Source of the DNA: an uncultured Oscillibacter sp.
Lineage (GTDB): Bacteria; Bacillota; Clostridia; Oscillospirales; Oscillospiraceae
Direction: 5' to 3'
NCBI GenBank assembly: GCA_910584075.1
Contig: CAJTZI010000002.1
Span: 48,587-112,586, forward strand
Length of the DNA: 64,000 nt
A model generated the notes under the pieces. The model saw only the letters and a list, made by a program, of their open reading frames with translations, did no database searches and had not been told where the DNA came from. A program made the position numbers and the translations under genes. This document shows, one piece after another, positions 25,973-35,094 of the stretch (position 1 is its first letter; each line of letters begins with the position of its first letter).

Positions 25973-26611
25973 ATGAATCTCAAAAAACAGTTTATGGACG
26001 GCCTGCTGTACCAGAACCCGGTTTTGGTGCAGGTGCTGGGCATGTGCTCCACCATGGCCATCACCACCTCGTTCTTCAACGGCTTGGGCATGGGCGTGGC
26101 CGTGCTGATCATCCTGACGCTTTCCAACATCATCATCTCCCTGATCCGCAAAATCGTGCCCGACAAAATCCGCATCGCCATGTTCATCGTGGTTATCGCG
26201 GGCTTCGTCACCATGGTGGATCTGCTGATCCAGGCGTTTCTGCCCGCCCTGGCCAAGTCCCTGGGCGTGTTCATCCCGCTGATCGTGGTGAACTGCATCA
26301 TCCTCGGCCGGGCGGAGGCCTTCTCCTACAAGAACGGCGTGGCCGCTTCCCTTTTCGACGGCATCTTCCAGGGCATCGGCTACACGCTGGTGCTGCTGGT
26401 GATGTGTGTCATCCGTGAGTTCCTGGGTGCCGGCACCTTCGGCGGCGGCCTCCTGGGCCCCGACGGCAAGGGCATTGCCATTCTGCCCTCTCAGTTCCCC
26501 ATCGGCATGATGACCATGCCCGTTGGCGGCTTCCTGGTGCTGGGCGCTCTCATCGCCCTGATGCAGTGGGCTCTGAACCGGCCGAAAAAGAATAAGGAGG
26601 AGAGCAAATAA
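25973..26611 (+). CDS. rnfE: Rnf complex subunit E
   Basis: Integral membrane subunit related to RnfA, forming with it the core that carries the intramembrane iron-sulfur centre. 212 residues with six helices. [19 protein letters not shown] (Cys25) and [12 protein letters not shown] (the second conserved Cys) are the expected features. GGGGGAG precedes the ATG; its stop codon shares a base with the start of rnfA. Confidence 0.95.
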   Translation: MNLKKQFMDGLLYQNPVLVQVLGMCSTMAITTSFFNGLGMGVAVLIILTLSNIIISLIRKIVPDKIRIAMFIVVIAGFVTMVDLLIQAFLPALAKSLGVFIPLIVVNCIILGRAEAFSYKNGVAASLFDGIFQGIGYTLVLLVMCVIREFLGAGTFGGGLLGPDGKGIAILPSQFPIGMMTMPVGGFLVLGALIALMQWALNRPKKNKEESK

Positions 26612-27201
26612 TGGAGACGATTTTCAGCCTGCTGGCAATTTCGCTGGGCGCGATCTTGTCCAATAACTTCATCTTCTCCCAGTTCTTAGGCATCTGCCCC
26701 TTCCTGGGCGTGTCCAAGAAGGTGGACACCGCCGTGGGCATGGGCATCGCCGTGACCTTCGTCATGGGTCTGGCCTCCGCCATCACCTGGCTGGTGAACA
26801 CCTTCATCCTGGTCAAATTCAACCTGATGTACATGCAGACGGTGGCCTTCATCCTGGTCATCGCGTCCCTGGTGCAGTTTATCGAGATGTTCCTGCAGAA
26901 GTCCATGCCCACGCTGTACACGGCCCTGGGCGTGTATCTGCCCCTGATCACCACCAACTGCGCCGTGCTGGGCGTGGCCCTGCTGAACATCCAGAACAAT
27001 TACAGCTTCATCGAGTCCGTGGTGTACGGCATCACCGGCGGCCTGGGCTTCCTGCTTGCCATCGTGCTGTTCGCCAGCATCCGGGAGAAGCTGGTCTTCG
27101 CCGACTATCCTAAGTGCTGGGACGGCTTCCCCATCGCCCTGGTGACCGCGGGATTGATGGCTCTGGCCTTCATGGGCTTCTCCGGCCTGCAGGTCTGGTA
27201 A
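26611..27201 (+). CDS. rnfA: Rnf complex subunit A
   Basis: Integral membrane core subunit of Rnf, six helices, 196 residues. [21 protein letters not shown] holds the first conserved Cys (in two readings of the segment), and [15 protein letters not shown] the second, which pair with those of RnfE. The ATG overlaps the rnfE stop (TAATG), a coupling arrangement. The C-terminus [10 protein letters not shown] ends 16 bases before rnfB. Confidence 0.96.
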   Translation: METIFSLLAISLGAILSNNFIFSQFLGICPFLGVSKKVDTAVGMGIAVTFVMGLASAITWLVNTFILVKFNLMYMQTVAFILVIASLVQFIEMFLQKSMPTLYTALGVYLPLITTNCAVLGVALLNIQNNYSFIESVVYGITGGLGFLLAIVLFASIREKLVFADYPKCWDGFPIALVTAGLMALAFMGFSGLQVW

Positions 27202-27217
27202 GGAGGTACTGGAAATT

Positions 27218-28087
27218 ATGCTGAATGTGATTTACGCGCTCCTGGTGCTGGGCATCCTGGGCGCACTGTTCGGACTGGTCCTGTCCGTGGCCTCCAAGAT
27301 CTTCGAGGTGAAAAAGGACCCCCGGGAGGAGGCCATCCTGAGCCATCTGGCCGGCGCCAACTGCGGCGGCTGCGGCTTCCCCGGCTGCGGCGGCTGCGCC
27401 GCGGCCATCCTGGCCGGCACGGCCCCCGTCACCGCCTGCGCCCCCGCGGGCCCGGAGAACGCCGCCGCCATCGCCAAGATCATGGGCCAGGAGGCCCCCA
27501 CCGGCGAGCGGCAGGTTGCCTTTGTCCGCTGCAACGGCGGCACCAACGCCGTCAAGCGCTATGAGTACGTGGGTGTAAAGGACTGCGTCTCCGCCACCAA
27601 GGTGGCCGGCGGCCCCCTGGAGTGCGCCTTTGGCTGCCTGGGCTTCGGCTCCTGCGTCAACGCCTGCCAGTTCGGCGCCATGTCCATCGGTCCCAACGGC
27701 ACCGCCGTGGTGGATCCGGACAAGTGCACCAACTGCGGCGCCTGCATGAGCGCCTGCCCCCGGAAACTGATCGTGTCCGTCCCCGCCAACGAGAAAAAGG
27801 TGAAGGTGGCCTGCGCCAACCGCGACAAGGGCAAGGCCGCCATGAGCGTGTGCAAGTCCTCCTGCATCGGCTGCGGATTGTGCCAGAAGGAATGCAAGAA
27901 GGACGCCATCCACGTGGTGGACGGCGTGGCCGTGGTGGACGGCGAGAAGTGCATCGGCTGCAAGCTGTGCACCAAGGTCTGCCCGCGGGACGCCATTCTT
28001 CCCATCGCCACGGCGGAGGAGAAGGAGAAGTACAAGGCCATCAAGAAGGCCCAGGCTGAGAAAGCCAAGGCCGCCGCCGAGAAATAA
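27218..28087 (+). CDS. rnfB: Rnf complex subunit B
   Basis: Ferredoxin-docking iron-sulfur subunit. 289 residues: an N-terminal membrane helix (about 2-25), a 4Fe-4S binding region ANCGGCGFPGCGGC (about 48-61), then ferredoxin-type clusters CTNCGACMSACP, CIGCGLCQKECK and CIGCKLCTKVCP plus the CAFGCLGFGSCVNAC region. The C-terminus is a short Lys/Ala helix (KAKAAAEK). It is the last gene of the operon and is followed by a strong terminator. Cluster-rich RnfB of this type is typical of Clostridia. Confidence 0.96.
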   Translation: MLNVIYALLVLGILGALFGLVLSVASKIFEVKKDPREEAILSHLAGANCGGCGFPGCGGCAAAILAGTAPVTACAPAGPENAAAIAKIMGQEAPTGERQVAFVRCNGGTNAVKRYEYVGVKDCVSATKVAGGPLECAFGCLGFGSCVNACQFGAMSIGPNGTAVVDPDKCTNCGACMSACPRKLIVSVPANEKKVKVACANRDKGKAAMSVCKSSCIGCGLCQKECKKDAIHVVDGVAVVDGEKCIGCKLCTKVCPRDAILPIATAEEKEKYKAIKKAQAEKAKAAAEK

Positions 28088-28091
28088 GCGA

Positions 28092-28125
28092 AAGCGCCCA
28101 CCGCCAAGACGGTGGGCGCTTTGTT
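28092..28125 (+). terminator. Terminator of rnf operon
   Basis: Perfect 12-bp stem AAGCGCCCACCG (28092-28103) and complement (28110-28121), loop CCAAGA, tail TTGTT. Confidence 0.85.
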
Positions 28126-28130
28126 AAAGT

Positions 28131-28350
28131 TTGGGGCCGCCCTTTTCAAAGGGCGGTGGGTCCAGGGCGACGCCCTGGTGGGGTCAGGGGCAAAGCCAAG
28201 GGGGAGCGCGATACGCGAAACGCGGGCAAACGCGTATGCAAAAATGGCCGGCAGCATATTTACCGAAAGTAACGGAAGTCGGAGAGCGTTCCGCCAAGGA
28301 ACCATTTTCCCTGGAACAGCCTGCCCAAAACCGTCTGAATATCATAATGA
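28131..28350. repeat. Hairpin-rich intergenic element, repeat-like
   Basis: No credible ORF. Two perfect small hairpins stand close together: CCGCCCTTT/AAAGGGCGG at 28137-28156 and CCAGGGC/GCCCTGG at 28162-28178. A GC-rich tract with several CGCG-type words follows to about 28240, then lower-GC sequence with no feature. The compact double hairpin resembles dispersed intergenic repeats known from related genomes, but only one copy is in this window, so the repeat call is from memory. Confidence 0.35.
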
Positions 28351-28353
28351 CAA

Positions 28354-28390
28354 CAGCTCCCCGGTTCCTGCCCATGGAACCGGGGAGCTG
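28354..28390 (-). terminator. Hairpin after HTH remnant
   Basis: Perfect 15-bp stem CAGCTCCCCGGTTCC (28354-28368) and complement (28376-28390). On the minus strand it directly follows the TAG of the remnant gene; tail TTGTCATT is only weakly T-rich. Confidence 0.55.
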
Positions 28391-28465
28391 CTATTCATCC
28401 GGAACATATTCCGCAATGTCCTCTAGGGCTTTCATGACGCCCCACAGCTTGTCAAAGACGATCAC
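28391..28465 (-). pseudogene. Internally deleted XRE-type HTH gene
   Basis: On the minus strand a GTG at 28465 after GGGGGTGAAAGC opens a 24-residue frame, MIVFDKLWGVMK then ALEDIAEYVPDE, and stops at 28391. The first 12 residues match the start, and the last 12 the end, of a common 65-75 residue Clostridial XRE-family repressor (MIVFDRLW... through ...EYVPDE). The whole helix-turn-helix is missing. The original terminator hairpin follows the stop. I read it as a clean internal deletion scar; a functional micropeptide is possible but less likely. Confidence 0.55.
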
Positions 28466-28548
28466 GCTTTCACCCCCGTTTGACAACAATCAGCATGGGG
28501 GATATCACCCCCATATAGAAATTGTGCAGAGGTGCATATAATGATTGA

Positions 28549-29036
28549 AAATGCTGCGCATTTACAGGCCATCGCCCGAAAAAACTGCCTTGGGGCTATA
28601 ATGAAACCGATCTCCGGTACACCGCTCTGAAAAGCGCTCTCGCCGCACAGATCGCAACGTTCGCCGCCGCCGGTTACACCGGCTTCCTCTCCGGCATGGC
28701 GGAGGGAACCGACACCTGGGCGGCGCTGGCAGTCCTGACCCTGAAACAGCAGCTTCCCGCGCTGGAGCTCCACTGCGTCCCGCTCTGCCAGGGGCAGGCG
28801 GACCGGTGGACCTCAGCTGCGCGGAAGATTTATTTTTCCATTTTAAAACAGGCGGATTCCATTGTATATGTGAGCCAAACCTATACCCAGGACTGTATGC
28901 TCAAACGCAGCCGCTATCTGGTGGACCACGCCGCCTGTCTGCTGGCCGTCTACAACGGCGAACGGCGGGGCGGTACGCCGGCCGGCTGGGCCAGGAGATC
29001 ATCCTCCCGGCCCCGGCCGCAGACCAGGATTCCTGA
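28549..29036 (+). pseudogene. Frameshifted YpsA/DUF1273 (SLOG-type) gene
   Basis: From 28549 the frame reads KCCAFTGHRPKKLPWGYNE, then LKSALAAQI, TGFLSGMAEGTDTW, KQQLPALELHC and YLVDHAACLLAVYNGERRGGT, which is the DUF1273/YpsA family in correct order (Rossmann-like nucleotide-binding SLOG relatives). Just before the first codon is an in-frame TGA where the start ATG should be, an A-run indel. After GGT (about 28975) the frame breaks; the expected ending RYAGRLGQEIILPAP continues in another frame to a TGA at 29034-29036. Two lesions in one gene make loss of function likely. Confidence 0.75.
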
Positions 29037-29127
29037 CAGATTTTCGCCGGAATGCCAGAAAATCCGCCTAAAACCAAAAATTCAAAATTCGTCCGTCCTT
29101 TGTTTACAATTTATTTATATCCATCCA

Positions 29128-29156
29128 TTGACATTGCAGGGCGGCGGTGGTAAACT
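29128..29156 (+). promoter_or_regulatory. Sigma-A promoter of hrcA operon
   Basis: TTGACA at 29128-29133, 17 bases, TAAACT at 29151-29156 with extended TGG. The CIRCE operator starts five bases downstream. Confidence 0.8.
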
Positions 29157-29160
29157 CCTT

Positions 29161-29187
29161 TTAGCACTCAAGGAAAAGGAGTGCTAA
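29161..29187 (+). promoter_or_regulatory. CIRCE operator
   Basis: Exact TTAGCACTC, nine bases, GAGTGCTAA. This is the binding site of HrcA and covers the transcription start, so HrcA represses its own operon until heat shock. Confidence 0.97.
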
Positions 29188-29230
29188 TCCAATTTTTTAC
29201 TGTGAAGCCGAGCGGTTGGGAGCGTCTTTC

Positions 29231-30274
29231 GTGGAACTGACAGAGCGGAAAAAGCAAATACTGAAGGTAGTGGTGGAAAACTACGTCCGCACCGCCGAGC
29301 CGGTGGGCTCCAAAGCCATCGCCGCTGAGATGGGCGGAAGCGTCAGTTCCGCCACCATCCGCAACGAGCTGGCGGACCTGGTGGAGCTGGGCTACCTGGA
29401 ACAGCCCCACACCTCCGCCGGACGGATTCCCTCCCCCAAGGGCTACCGGCTCTATGTCAACGAGCTGATGGAGCGGCAGCGGCTGTCCCTGCGGGAGACG
29501 GAGGAGATCAACCAGTCCCTGCGGGGCAGGATGGAGGAGCTGGACCGGCTCCTCAGCCAGGCGGGGCGGGCGGTGTCCTCCTTTGTGAACTACCCCGCCT
29601 ACGTGGCCGCCGCCAACCGCACCACCCAGACCGCCCGCCGCTTCGAGCTGCTGGCGGTTGATGAGCACAGCTGCATCGCCGTGCTGATGATGAGCGGCAG
29701 CCGGGTGAAAAGCCAGCTGCTGCGGCTGCAGTTAAAGGTGGACGCCGACCAGCTGCCCATGCTGGTAAACCTGCTGAACACCCACTTTACCAGCGTGTCC
29801 GTAGATGAGATGAACCAGCGGCTGATGAACGTGGCGGAGCAGATTCCGCCTCCGGCTTTTTTGCTGCTGTCCCAGACCGTATCCTTCGCGGCGGACGCCC
29901 TGGAGGAGGCTGGGCGGCGGGAGATCATCACCGCCGGGGCCAACCAGCTTTTGAAGCTGCCGGAATTTCGGGACGCCGACAAGGCCCACGATCTCATCAG
30001 TTTCCTCTCCGACAGCAAGGAGAGCCTCCCCCTGCCGGACGATGGGCCCATGAAAATCCTGATCGGCCCGGAGAATGTGACCGATGCCCTGAAGGACGCC
30101 AGTGTGGTGGTGGCCAGCTATGACATCGGAGAGGATATGCGGGGCCTGATCGGCGTGGTGGGCCCCACCCGGATGAATTACGCCGCCGTAGCCGCCCGGC
30201 TCACCGGCTTTGCCGAGGGCCTGACCCGGCTGTTTGGAAAAGAATTACCCCCGAAGGAGGAACCTGAGAAATGA
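29231..30274 (+). CDS. hrcA: Heat-inducible repressor HrcA
   Basis: Repressor of class I heat-shock genes, binding CIRCE. 347 residues. The N-terminal winged helix includes LTERKKQILKVVVENYV and SSATIRNELADLVELGYLEQPHTSAGRIPS, the most conserved HrcA stretch (read in parts). The C-terminal domain ends with GEDMRGLIGVVGPTRMNYAAV. Start: GTG at 29231 gives the usual MELTERKKQ-type beginning and follows TTGGGAG; a TTG 15 bases earlier overlaps that site and is rejected. The stop overlaps the grpE start (ATGA). Confidence 0.95.
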   Translation: MELTERKKQILKVVVENYVRTAEPVGSKAIAAEMGGSVSSATIRNELADLVELGYLEQPHTSAGRIPSPKGYRLYVNELMERQRLSLRETEEINQSLRGRMEELDRLLSQAGRAVSSFVNYPAYVAAANRTTQTARRFELLAVDEHSCIAVLMMSGSRVKSQLLRLQLKVDADQLPMLVNLLNTHFTSVSVDEMNQRLMNVAEQIPPPAFLLLSQTVSFAADALEEAGRREIITAGANQLLKLPEFRDADKAHDLISFLSDSKESLPLPDDGPMKILIGPENVTDALKDASVVVASYDIGEDMRGLIGVVGPTRMNYAAVAARLTGFAEGLTRLFGKELPPKEEPEK

Positions 30275-30873
30275 GCGAAGAGACAAAGCAGCCCACCCCC
30301 GAGGAAGTGGAGGAAACCCAGGCCGGATCTGCGGCGGCTGGGGAGACCGTTTCGGAGGAGACGGCGGAGAAGACCGAGAAAAAGGCCAAAAAGAAGAAGG
30401 AGAAGGGCTACACCTTCACCCGGGAACAGGTGGAGCAGATGGAGCTGGCGGCCAAACAGCTGGAATCTGTGAAGGATCAGTTTGTCCGCCTCACCGCCGA
30501 GTATGAGAACTACCGCAAGCGCACCGCCAAGGAGAAAGACGGCCTGTATCAGGACGCCCGTGCGGACACCATCCGGGAGTTTCTGGCGGTGTATGACAAC
30601 CTGGAGCGGGCCTGCGCCGCGGAGGGAGACGACGACTCCCCTCACAAAAAGGGCCTCGTCATGATCTTCCACCAGTACCAGGAGATTCTGAAAAAGCTGG
30701 GCGTGGAGGAGATCACAGCCCTGGGTCAGCCCTTTGATCCGGAGACCATGAACGCCGTGATGCACGTGGACGACGGGAATTTTGGCGAAAACACAGTGGC
30801 CCAGGTGTTCCAGGCCGGCTTCCGGCTGGGAGACAAGGTGGTGCGCCATGTCATCGTGCAGGTTGCGAATTGA
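30271..30873 (+). CDS. grpE: GrpE nucleotide exchange factor
   Basis: Releases ADP from DnaK. 200 residues: an acidic, Lys/Glu-rich N-terminal half (about 1-70) forming the long helix, then QFVRLTAEYENYRKRTAKEK and the C-terminal head with DDGNFGENTVAQVFQAGF and VRHVIVQVAN, the family signature. ATG is coupled to the hrcA stop. AGGAGGAACC precedes it within hrcA. Confidence 0.95.
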   Translation: MSEETKQPTPEEVEETQAGSAAAGETVSEETAEKTEKKAKKKKEKGYTFTREQVEQMELAAKQLESVKDQFVRLTAEYENYRKRTAKEKDGLYQDARADTIREFLAVYDNLERACAAEGDDDSPHKKGLVMIFHQYQEILKKLGVEEITALGQPFDPETMNAVMHVDDGNFGENTVAQVFQAGFRLGDKVVRHVIVQVAN

Positions 30874-31085
30874 CCGGTCATGAGGACTCCGTCCCCGCAG
30901 GCGGATTTTTGAAAATGCTCAACTTCGTCTTTGTGCTCTCGCAGGGACAGCAATCTGCCGCCTGCTCCACGGGAGCCCCAGAGTTTTCGGAAAAGCAGGC
31001 GGCGGGTTATCACCCCTGCGCGATCTCATTGAAATCTGGAAATAATATATAAAACAATGTTGGAATAAATGGGAGGCAATTTATT
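30874..31085 (+). other. Structured spacer between grpE and dnaK
   Basis: No ORF. A bulged hairpin near 30888-30906 is followed by a T run (30907-30911), a weak terminator that could lower read-through. A second, perfect 10-bp inverted repeat GCCGCCTGCT (30957-30966) with its complement at 30994-31003 has no T run. An AT-rich stretch (31041-31055) precedes the dnaK ribosome site GGGAGG. No second CIRCE is present, so dnaK seems to depend on the hrcA promoter or an unrecognised one here. Confidence 0.5.
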
Positions 31086-32924
31086 ATGTCTAAAGTAATC
31101 GGTATTGATCTGGGAACCACCAACTCCTGTGTGGCGGTCATGGAGGGCGGCGAGGCCGTGGTCATCGCCAACGCCGAGGGCAACCGCACCACCCCCTCTG
31201 TGGTGGCCTTCTCCAAGACCGGCGAGCGCATGGTGGGTCAGGTGGCCAAGCGTCAGGCCATCACCAATCCCGACCGCACCATCTCCTCCATCAAGCGGGA
31301 GATGGGCTCCGACCACAAGGTGGGGATCGACGGCAAGAACTACACTCCCCAGGAGATCAGCGCCATGATCCTCCAGAAGCTGAAATCCGACGCCGAGGCG
31401 TACCTGGGCGGCACCGTCACCGAGGCGGTCATCACCGTTCCCGCCTACTTCACCGACTCCCAGCGTCAGGCCACCAAGGACGCCGGCAGGATCGCGGGCC
31501 TGGACGTCAAGCGCATCATCAACGAGCCCACCGCCGCAGCCCTGGCCTACGGCGTGGATAAGGAGCAGACCCAGAAGATCATGGTCTACGACCTGGGCGG
31601 CGGCACCTTCGATGTCAGCATTCTGGACATTGACGACGGCGTCATCGAGGTTCTGGCCACCGCCGGCAACAACCGCCTGGGCGGCGACGACTTTGACGAG
31701 TGCGTCATGAAGTGGCTGGTCAGCGAGTTCAAGCGCACCGACGGCGTGGACCTCTCCGGCGATAAAGTCGCCATGCAGCGCCTCAAGGAGGCCGCCGAGA
31801 AGGCCAAGATCGAGCTCTCCGGCGTTACCACCTCCAACATCAACCTGCCCTATATCACCGCCGATGCCAGCGGCCCCAAGCACCTGGACATGACCCTCTC
31901 CCGGGCCAAGTTCAACGAGCTCACCGGCCATCTGGTTGAGGCCACCATGGGCCCTGTGCGTCAGGCCATGAGCGACGCCGGCCTCAAGCCCTCCGATCTC
32001 TCCAAGGTCTTGCTTGTGGGCGGCTCCAGCCGCATCCCCGCCGTACAGGAGGCCGTCAAGGGTTTCACCGGCAGCGATCCCTTCAAGGGCATCAACCCCG
32101 ACGAGTGCGTGGCCATGGGCGCCGCCCTCCAGGCCGGCGTCCTCACCGGTGACGTGAAGGGCCTGCTGCTGCTGGACGTAACCCCCCTGTCTCTGGGCAT
32201 CGAGACCCAGGGAGGCGTCATGACCCGCCTGATCGACCGCAATACCACCATCCCTGTGAAAAAGAGCCAGATCTTCTCCACCGCCGCCGACAACCAGACC
32301 AGCGTGGAGGTCAACGTCCTCCAGGGCGAACGGGAGATGGCGGCCGCCAACAAATCCCTGGGCCGCTTCCACCTGGACGGCATTGCGCCGGCCCGCCGGG
32401 GCGTACCCCAGATCGAGGTGACCTTCGACATTGACGCCAACGGCATCGTCAACGTCTCCGCCAAGGACTTGGGCACCGGCCAGGAGCAGCACATCACCAT
32501 CACATCCTCCTCCAACATGAGCAAGGACGACATCGAGAAGGCCGTGAAGGAGGCGGAGCAGTACGCCGCCCAGGACAAGAAGATGAAGGAAGAGGTGGAG
32601 ACCCGCAACCAGGCCGACCAGATGGTCTACCAGAGTGAGAAGACTCTCTCCGAGATGGGCGACAAGATCCCCGCCGACGACAAGGGCAAGGTTCAGGCGG
32701 CCCTCGACAAGCTGAAGGAGGCCCTCAAGGGCACAGACACGGCCGCCATCAAGGCCGACACCGAGGCCCTCCAGCAGGCGTTCTACGCCGTCAGTGAGAA
32801 GCTGTACCAGCAGTCCAATCCCCAGGGCGCCCAGCAGCCCGGCCCCGACGCCGGCGCCGCTCAGGAGGGACAGTACTACGACGCTGACTATAAGGTCGTG
32901 GATGAGGACGACCAGAACAAGTAA
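31086..32924 (+). CDS. dnaK: Chaperone DnaK (Hsp70)
   Basis: ATP-driven chaperone. 612 residues, normal for Firmicutes, which lack an insertion found in Gram-negative Dna[14 protein letters not shown] at the start, [13 protein letters not shown] and [14 protein letters not shown] in the ATPase domain, [13 protein letters not shown], then [17 protein letters not shown] at the linker to the substrate domain. The tail has a Gln/Pro/Gly stretch and ends [22 protein letters not shown] precedes ATG 31086. Confidence 0.98.
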   Translation: MSKVIGIDLGTTNSCVAVMEGGEAVVIANAEGNRTTPSVVAFSKTGERMVGQVAKRQAITNPDRTISSIKREMGSDHKVGIDGKNYTPQEISAMILQKLKSDAEAYLGGTVTEAVITVPAYFTDSQRQATKDAGRIAGLDVKRIINEPTAAALAYGVDKEQTQKIMVYDLGGGTFDVSILDIDDGVIEVLATAGNNRLGGDDFDECVMKWLVSEFKRTDGVDLSGDKVAMQRLKEAAEKAKIELSGVTTSNINLPYITADASGPKHLDMTLSRAKFNELTGHLVEATMGPVRQAMSDAGLKPSDLSKVLLVGGSSRIPAVQEAVKGFTGSDPFKGINPDECVAMGAALQAGVLTGDVKGLLLLDVTPLSLGIETQGGVMTRLIDRNTTIPVKKSQIFSTAADNQTSVEVNVLQGEREMAAANKSLGRFHLDGIAPARRGVPQIEVTFDIDANGIVNVSAKDLGTGQEQHITITSSSNMSKDDIEKAVKEAEQYAAQDKKMKEEVETRNQADQMVYQSEKTLSEMGDKIPADDKGKVQAALDKLKEALKGTDTAAIKADTEALQQAFYAVSEKLYQQSNPQGAQQPGPDAGAAQEGQYYDADYKVVDEDDQNK

Positions 32925-32935
32925 AACCGCTCTGT

Positions 32936-32972
32936 GTCCAATGGGACGGGGATCTTCCCCGCCCCATTGGAC
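32936..32972 (+). other. Long hairpin between dnaK and dnaJ
   Basis: Arms 32936-32951 and 32957-32972 pair over 16 positions with one mismatch and an ATCTT loop. No T run follows, so this is more likely an mRNA stability or processing element than a terminator. A second, imperfect pairing of GGGATGAG-type and CTCATTCC-type tracts follows up to 33045. Confidence 0.5.
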
Positions 32973-33064
32973 GGCGTTACGGATTCAATCGGGGATGAGA
33001 GACTGGGAATCGGCCATATATGGGAGCCCTCCCAATTCCTCATTCCTGATTACTTGGAGGAACT

Positions 33065-34195
33065 ATGGCTGAGCAGAAACGCGACTATTACGAGGTCCTG
33101 GGCGTGTCCAAGGGAGCTTCTCAGGACGAGATCAAGAAGGCCTACCGGAAGCTGGCCAAGGCCAACCACCCGGATCTGAACCCCGGCGACAAGGCCGCCG
33201 AGGCCCGGTTCAAGGAGGTCAACGAGGCCTACGAGGTGCTGTCCGACAGTGACAAGAAGGCCCGGTACGACCAATTCGGCCACGCCGGAGTGGACCCCAA
33301 CTTCGGCGCCGGCGGCGGGTTTGACGGCGGCTTCGACTTCGGCGATCTGGGAGACATCTTCGGCAGCTTCTTCGGCGGCGGCTTTGGCGGCGGGAGGCGG
33401 AGCAACCCCAACGCCCCTCAGCGGGGCGAGAGCATCCGATTGTCCCTGGCCGTGTCCTTCGAGGAGGCGGCCTTCGGCTGTGAGAAGTCCGTAACCGTGG
33501 AGCGTATGGAGCAGTGCGGCACCTGCCACGGAAACGGCTGCGCCTCCGGGGCCACGCCGGAGGTCTGCCCGGACTGCCGCGGCACCGGTCAGGTACAGGT
33601 CCGGCGGCAGACGCCCATGGGCGTCTTTGCCACCACCTCTCCCTGCTCCAAGTGCGGCGGCAAGGGCAAGATCATCCACCAGCCCTGCAAGGACTGCCAC
33701 GGCACGGGTGCGGTCCGGAAACGCAAGACCATCCAGGCCGCGATTCCGGCCGGCATTGACCACGGGCAGACCATCTCCATCCGGGGACAGGGCCATGCCG
33801 GCACCAACGGCGGCCCCGCGGGCGATCTGCTGATCACCATTACCGTCCGGCCCCATGAGCTATTCCGCCGGGAGGGCACCTCCGTTTTGTGCGAGGCACC
33901 CATCACCTTTGCCCAGGCGGTGCTGGGCGCAGAGCTGGAGATTCCCACCATCGACGGCAAGGTAAAATACGACCTGCCGGAGGGCACCCAGAGCGGCACC
34001 ACCTTCCGCCTCAAGGGCAAGGGCATTCCCGCCATCAACGGCCGGGGCCGGGGCGACCAGTACGTCACTGTCTACATCGAAACCCCCCGGAACTTGAACA
34101 AGGAGCAAAAGGAAGCCCTGAAAAAATTCGCCGAGAGCGTGGGGGACAGCAATTACGAGGAGCGGAAAAAGTTCTTCAAGAAGTTCAAGAAATGA
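33065..34195 (+). CDS. dnaJ: Chaperone DnaJ (Hsp40, type I)
   Basis: Co-chaperone that stimulates DnaK ATPase. 376 residues: J domain (1-70) with HPD at 35-37, Gly/Phe-rich linker (about 77-115), then the zinc-binding domain with four CXXCXGXG motifs ([32 protein letters not shown]) and C-terminal substrate domains, ending in a Lys/Phe-rich tail. TTGGAGG precedes the ATG. It completes the hrcA-grpE-dnaK-dnaJ group. Confidence 0.97.
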   Translation: MAEQKRDYYEVLGVSKGASQDEIKKAYRKLAKANHPDLNPGDKAAEARFKEVNEAYEVLSDSDKKARYDQFGHAGVDPNFGAGGGFDGGFDFGDLGDIFGSFFGGGFGGGRRSNPNAPQRGESIRLSLAVSFEEAAFGCEKSVTVERMEQCGTCHGNGCASGATPEVCPDCRGTGQVQVRRQTPMGVFATTSPCSKCGGKGKIIHQPCKDCHGTGAVRKRKTIQAAIPAGIDHGQTISIRGQGHAGTNGGPAGDLLITITVRPHELFRREGTSVLCEAPITFAQAVLGAELEIPTIDGKVKYDLPEGTQSGTTFRLKGKGIPAINGRGRGDQYVTVYIETPRNLNKEQKEALKKFAESVGDSNYEERKKFFKKFKK

Positions 34196-34205
34196 GGCAT
34201 GGTCC

Positions 34206-35015
34206 ATGTATCTGGCTGATTACCATATGCACTCCCGCATCTCCCCGGATGCCAAATACCCCATGACGGAGATGGCGGAGGCCGCCCTGCGGGCGGGGAT
34301 GGACGAGGTCTGCTTTACCGACCACATGGAGCCCGTGGCCTGGAACGGCCGGGACCCCATCCAGTTCTACGACTGGGACGCCCTCTCCCGGGAGTTCGCG
34401 GCCGCGCAGGCGGCTGCGGGGGACCGCATCAAGCTGCGCCTTGGCATCGAGCTGGGAGAGGCGGTTCTGGACCTTCCCCGGACCGCCGAGCTGATGCAGG
34501 GCGCGCCGGAGCTGGATTTCATCATCGGCTCCACCCACATTCTCTCAGAGCGGTTTGACCTTGTGGATCTGTACTTCTTCCACCCCCAGGACGAAGAGGA
34601 AGCGCTGCTGGGCATCGCCGACTATCTCAAGCTGGTAAAGCGGACGGCGGAGTGGGGCCAGTTCGACGTACTGGGCCATCTGACCCTGCCCCTGCGGTAT
34701 CTCAACGAAAATCAGGGCTTCCATCTGAGTTTTGACGGCTTTGAGGCGGAGGTGGAGGCCATCCTCTGCACCGTAATCCAAAACGGCTGCGGCATTGAGC
34801 TGAACACCAACCGGGGCAATGCCCCTTTGCCGGATGAGAAGTGGCTGCGGATGTACCGCGACCTGGGGGGAGAGATCATCACCCTGGGCACCGACGCCCA
34901 CACTCCGGAGTTTGCCGGCTGTGCCGTGCGGGAGCGGCAGGCGCTGCTGCGCCGGTGCGGCTTCACCCGGTTCTGCACCTTTGAAAAGCGCCGTCCCATC
35001 TGGCACGACCTGTGA
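34206..35015 (+). CDS. PHP-family histidinol-phosphatase-like hydrolase
   Basis: A 269-residue PHP-domain protein like HisK (histidinol-phosphate phosphatase). Metal-site motifs: DYHMHSRIS (about 5-13), FTDHMEP (about 38-44), a GIELGE segment, FIIGSTH, LGHLTLP, and the last metal ligands in TLGTDAHTP. No other his genes are nearby, so other phosphate ester substrates are possible. It starts 10 bases after dnaJ, so may share its transcript, with a weak TGAGGC site. A promoter for rpiB follows. Confidence 0.82.
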   Translation: MYLADYHMHSRISPDAKYPMTEMAEAALRAGMDEVCFTDHMEPVAWNGRDPIQFYDWDALSREFAAAQAAAGDRIKLRLGIELGEAVLDLPRTAELMQGAPELDFIIGSTHILSERFDLVDLYFFHPQDEEEALLGIADYLKLVKRTAEWGQFDVLGHLTLPLRYLNENQGFHLSFDGFEAEVEAILCTVIQNGCGIELNTNRGNAPLPDEKWLRMYRDLGGEIITLGTDAHTPEFAGCAVRERQALLRRCGFTRFCTFEKRRPIWHDL

Positions 35016-35034
35016 GGGAAATAGCGGAAGTGTC

Positions 35035-35063
35035 TTGATTTTTTCTCAAAACCAAGATACAAT
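35035..35063 (+). promoter_or_regulatory. Sigma-A promoter of rpiB
   Basis: TTGATT at 35035-35040, 17 bases, TACAAT at 35058-35063; rpiB starts 31 bases later. Confidence 0.65.
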
Positions 35064-35094
35064 AGTGAGACACAACAGACAGGAGGATGTCACC

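Noticed and set aside
28131-28180. Insertion sequence or MITE ends
   Set aside because: The paired hairpins have no flanking target duplication or terminal inverted repeats that I can see, so a mobile element is not claimed.
29231-34195. Second CIRCE before dnaK or dnaJ
   Set aside because: Both spacers were read for TTAGCACTC and GAGTGCTAA; neither arm is there.
34206-35015. Naming the PHP gene hisK
   Set aside because: Motifs fit histidinol phosphatase, but there is no his gene context, so no symbol is given.
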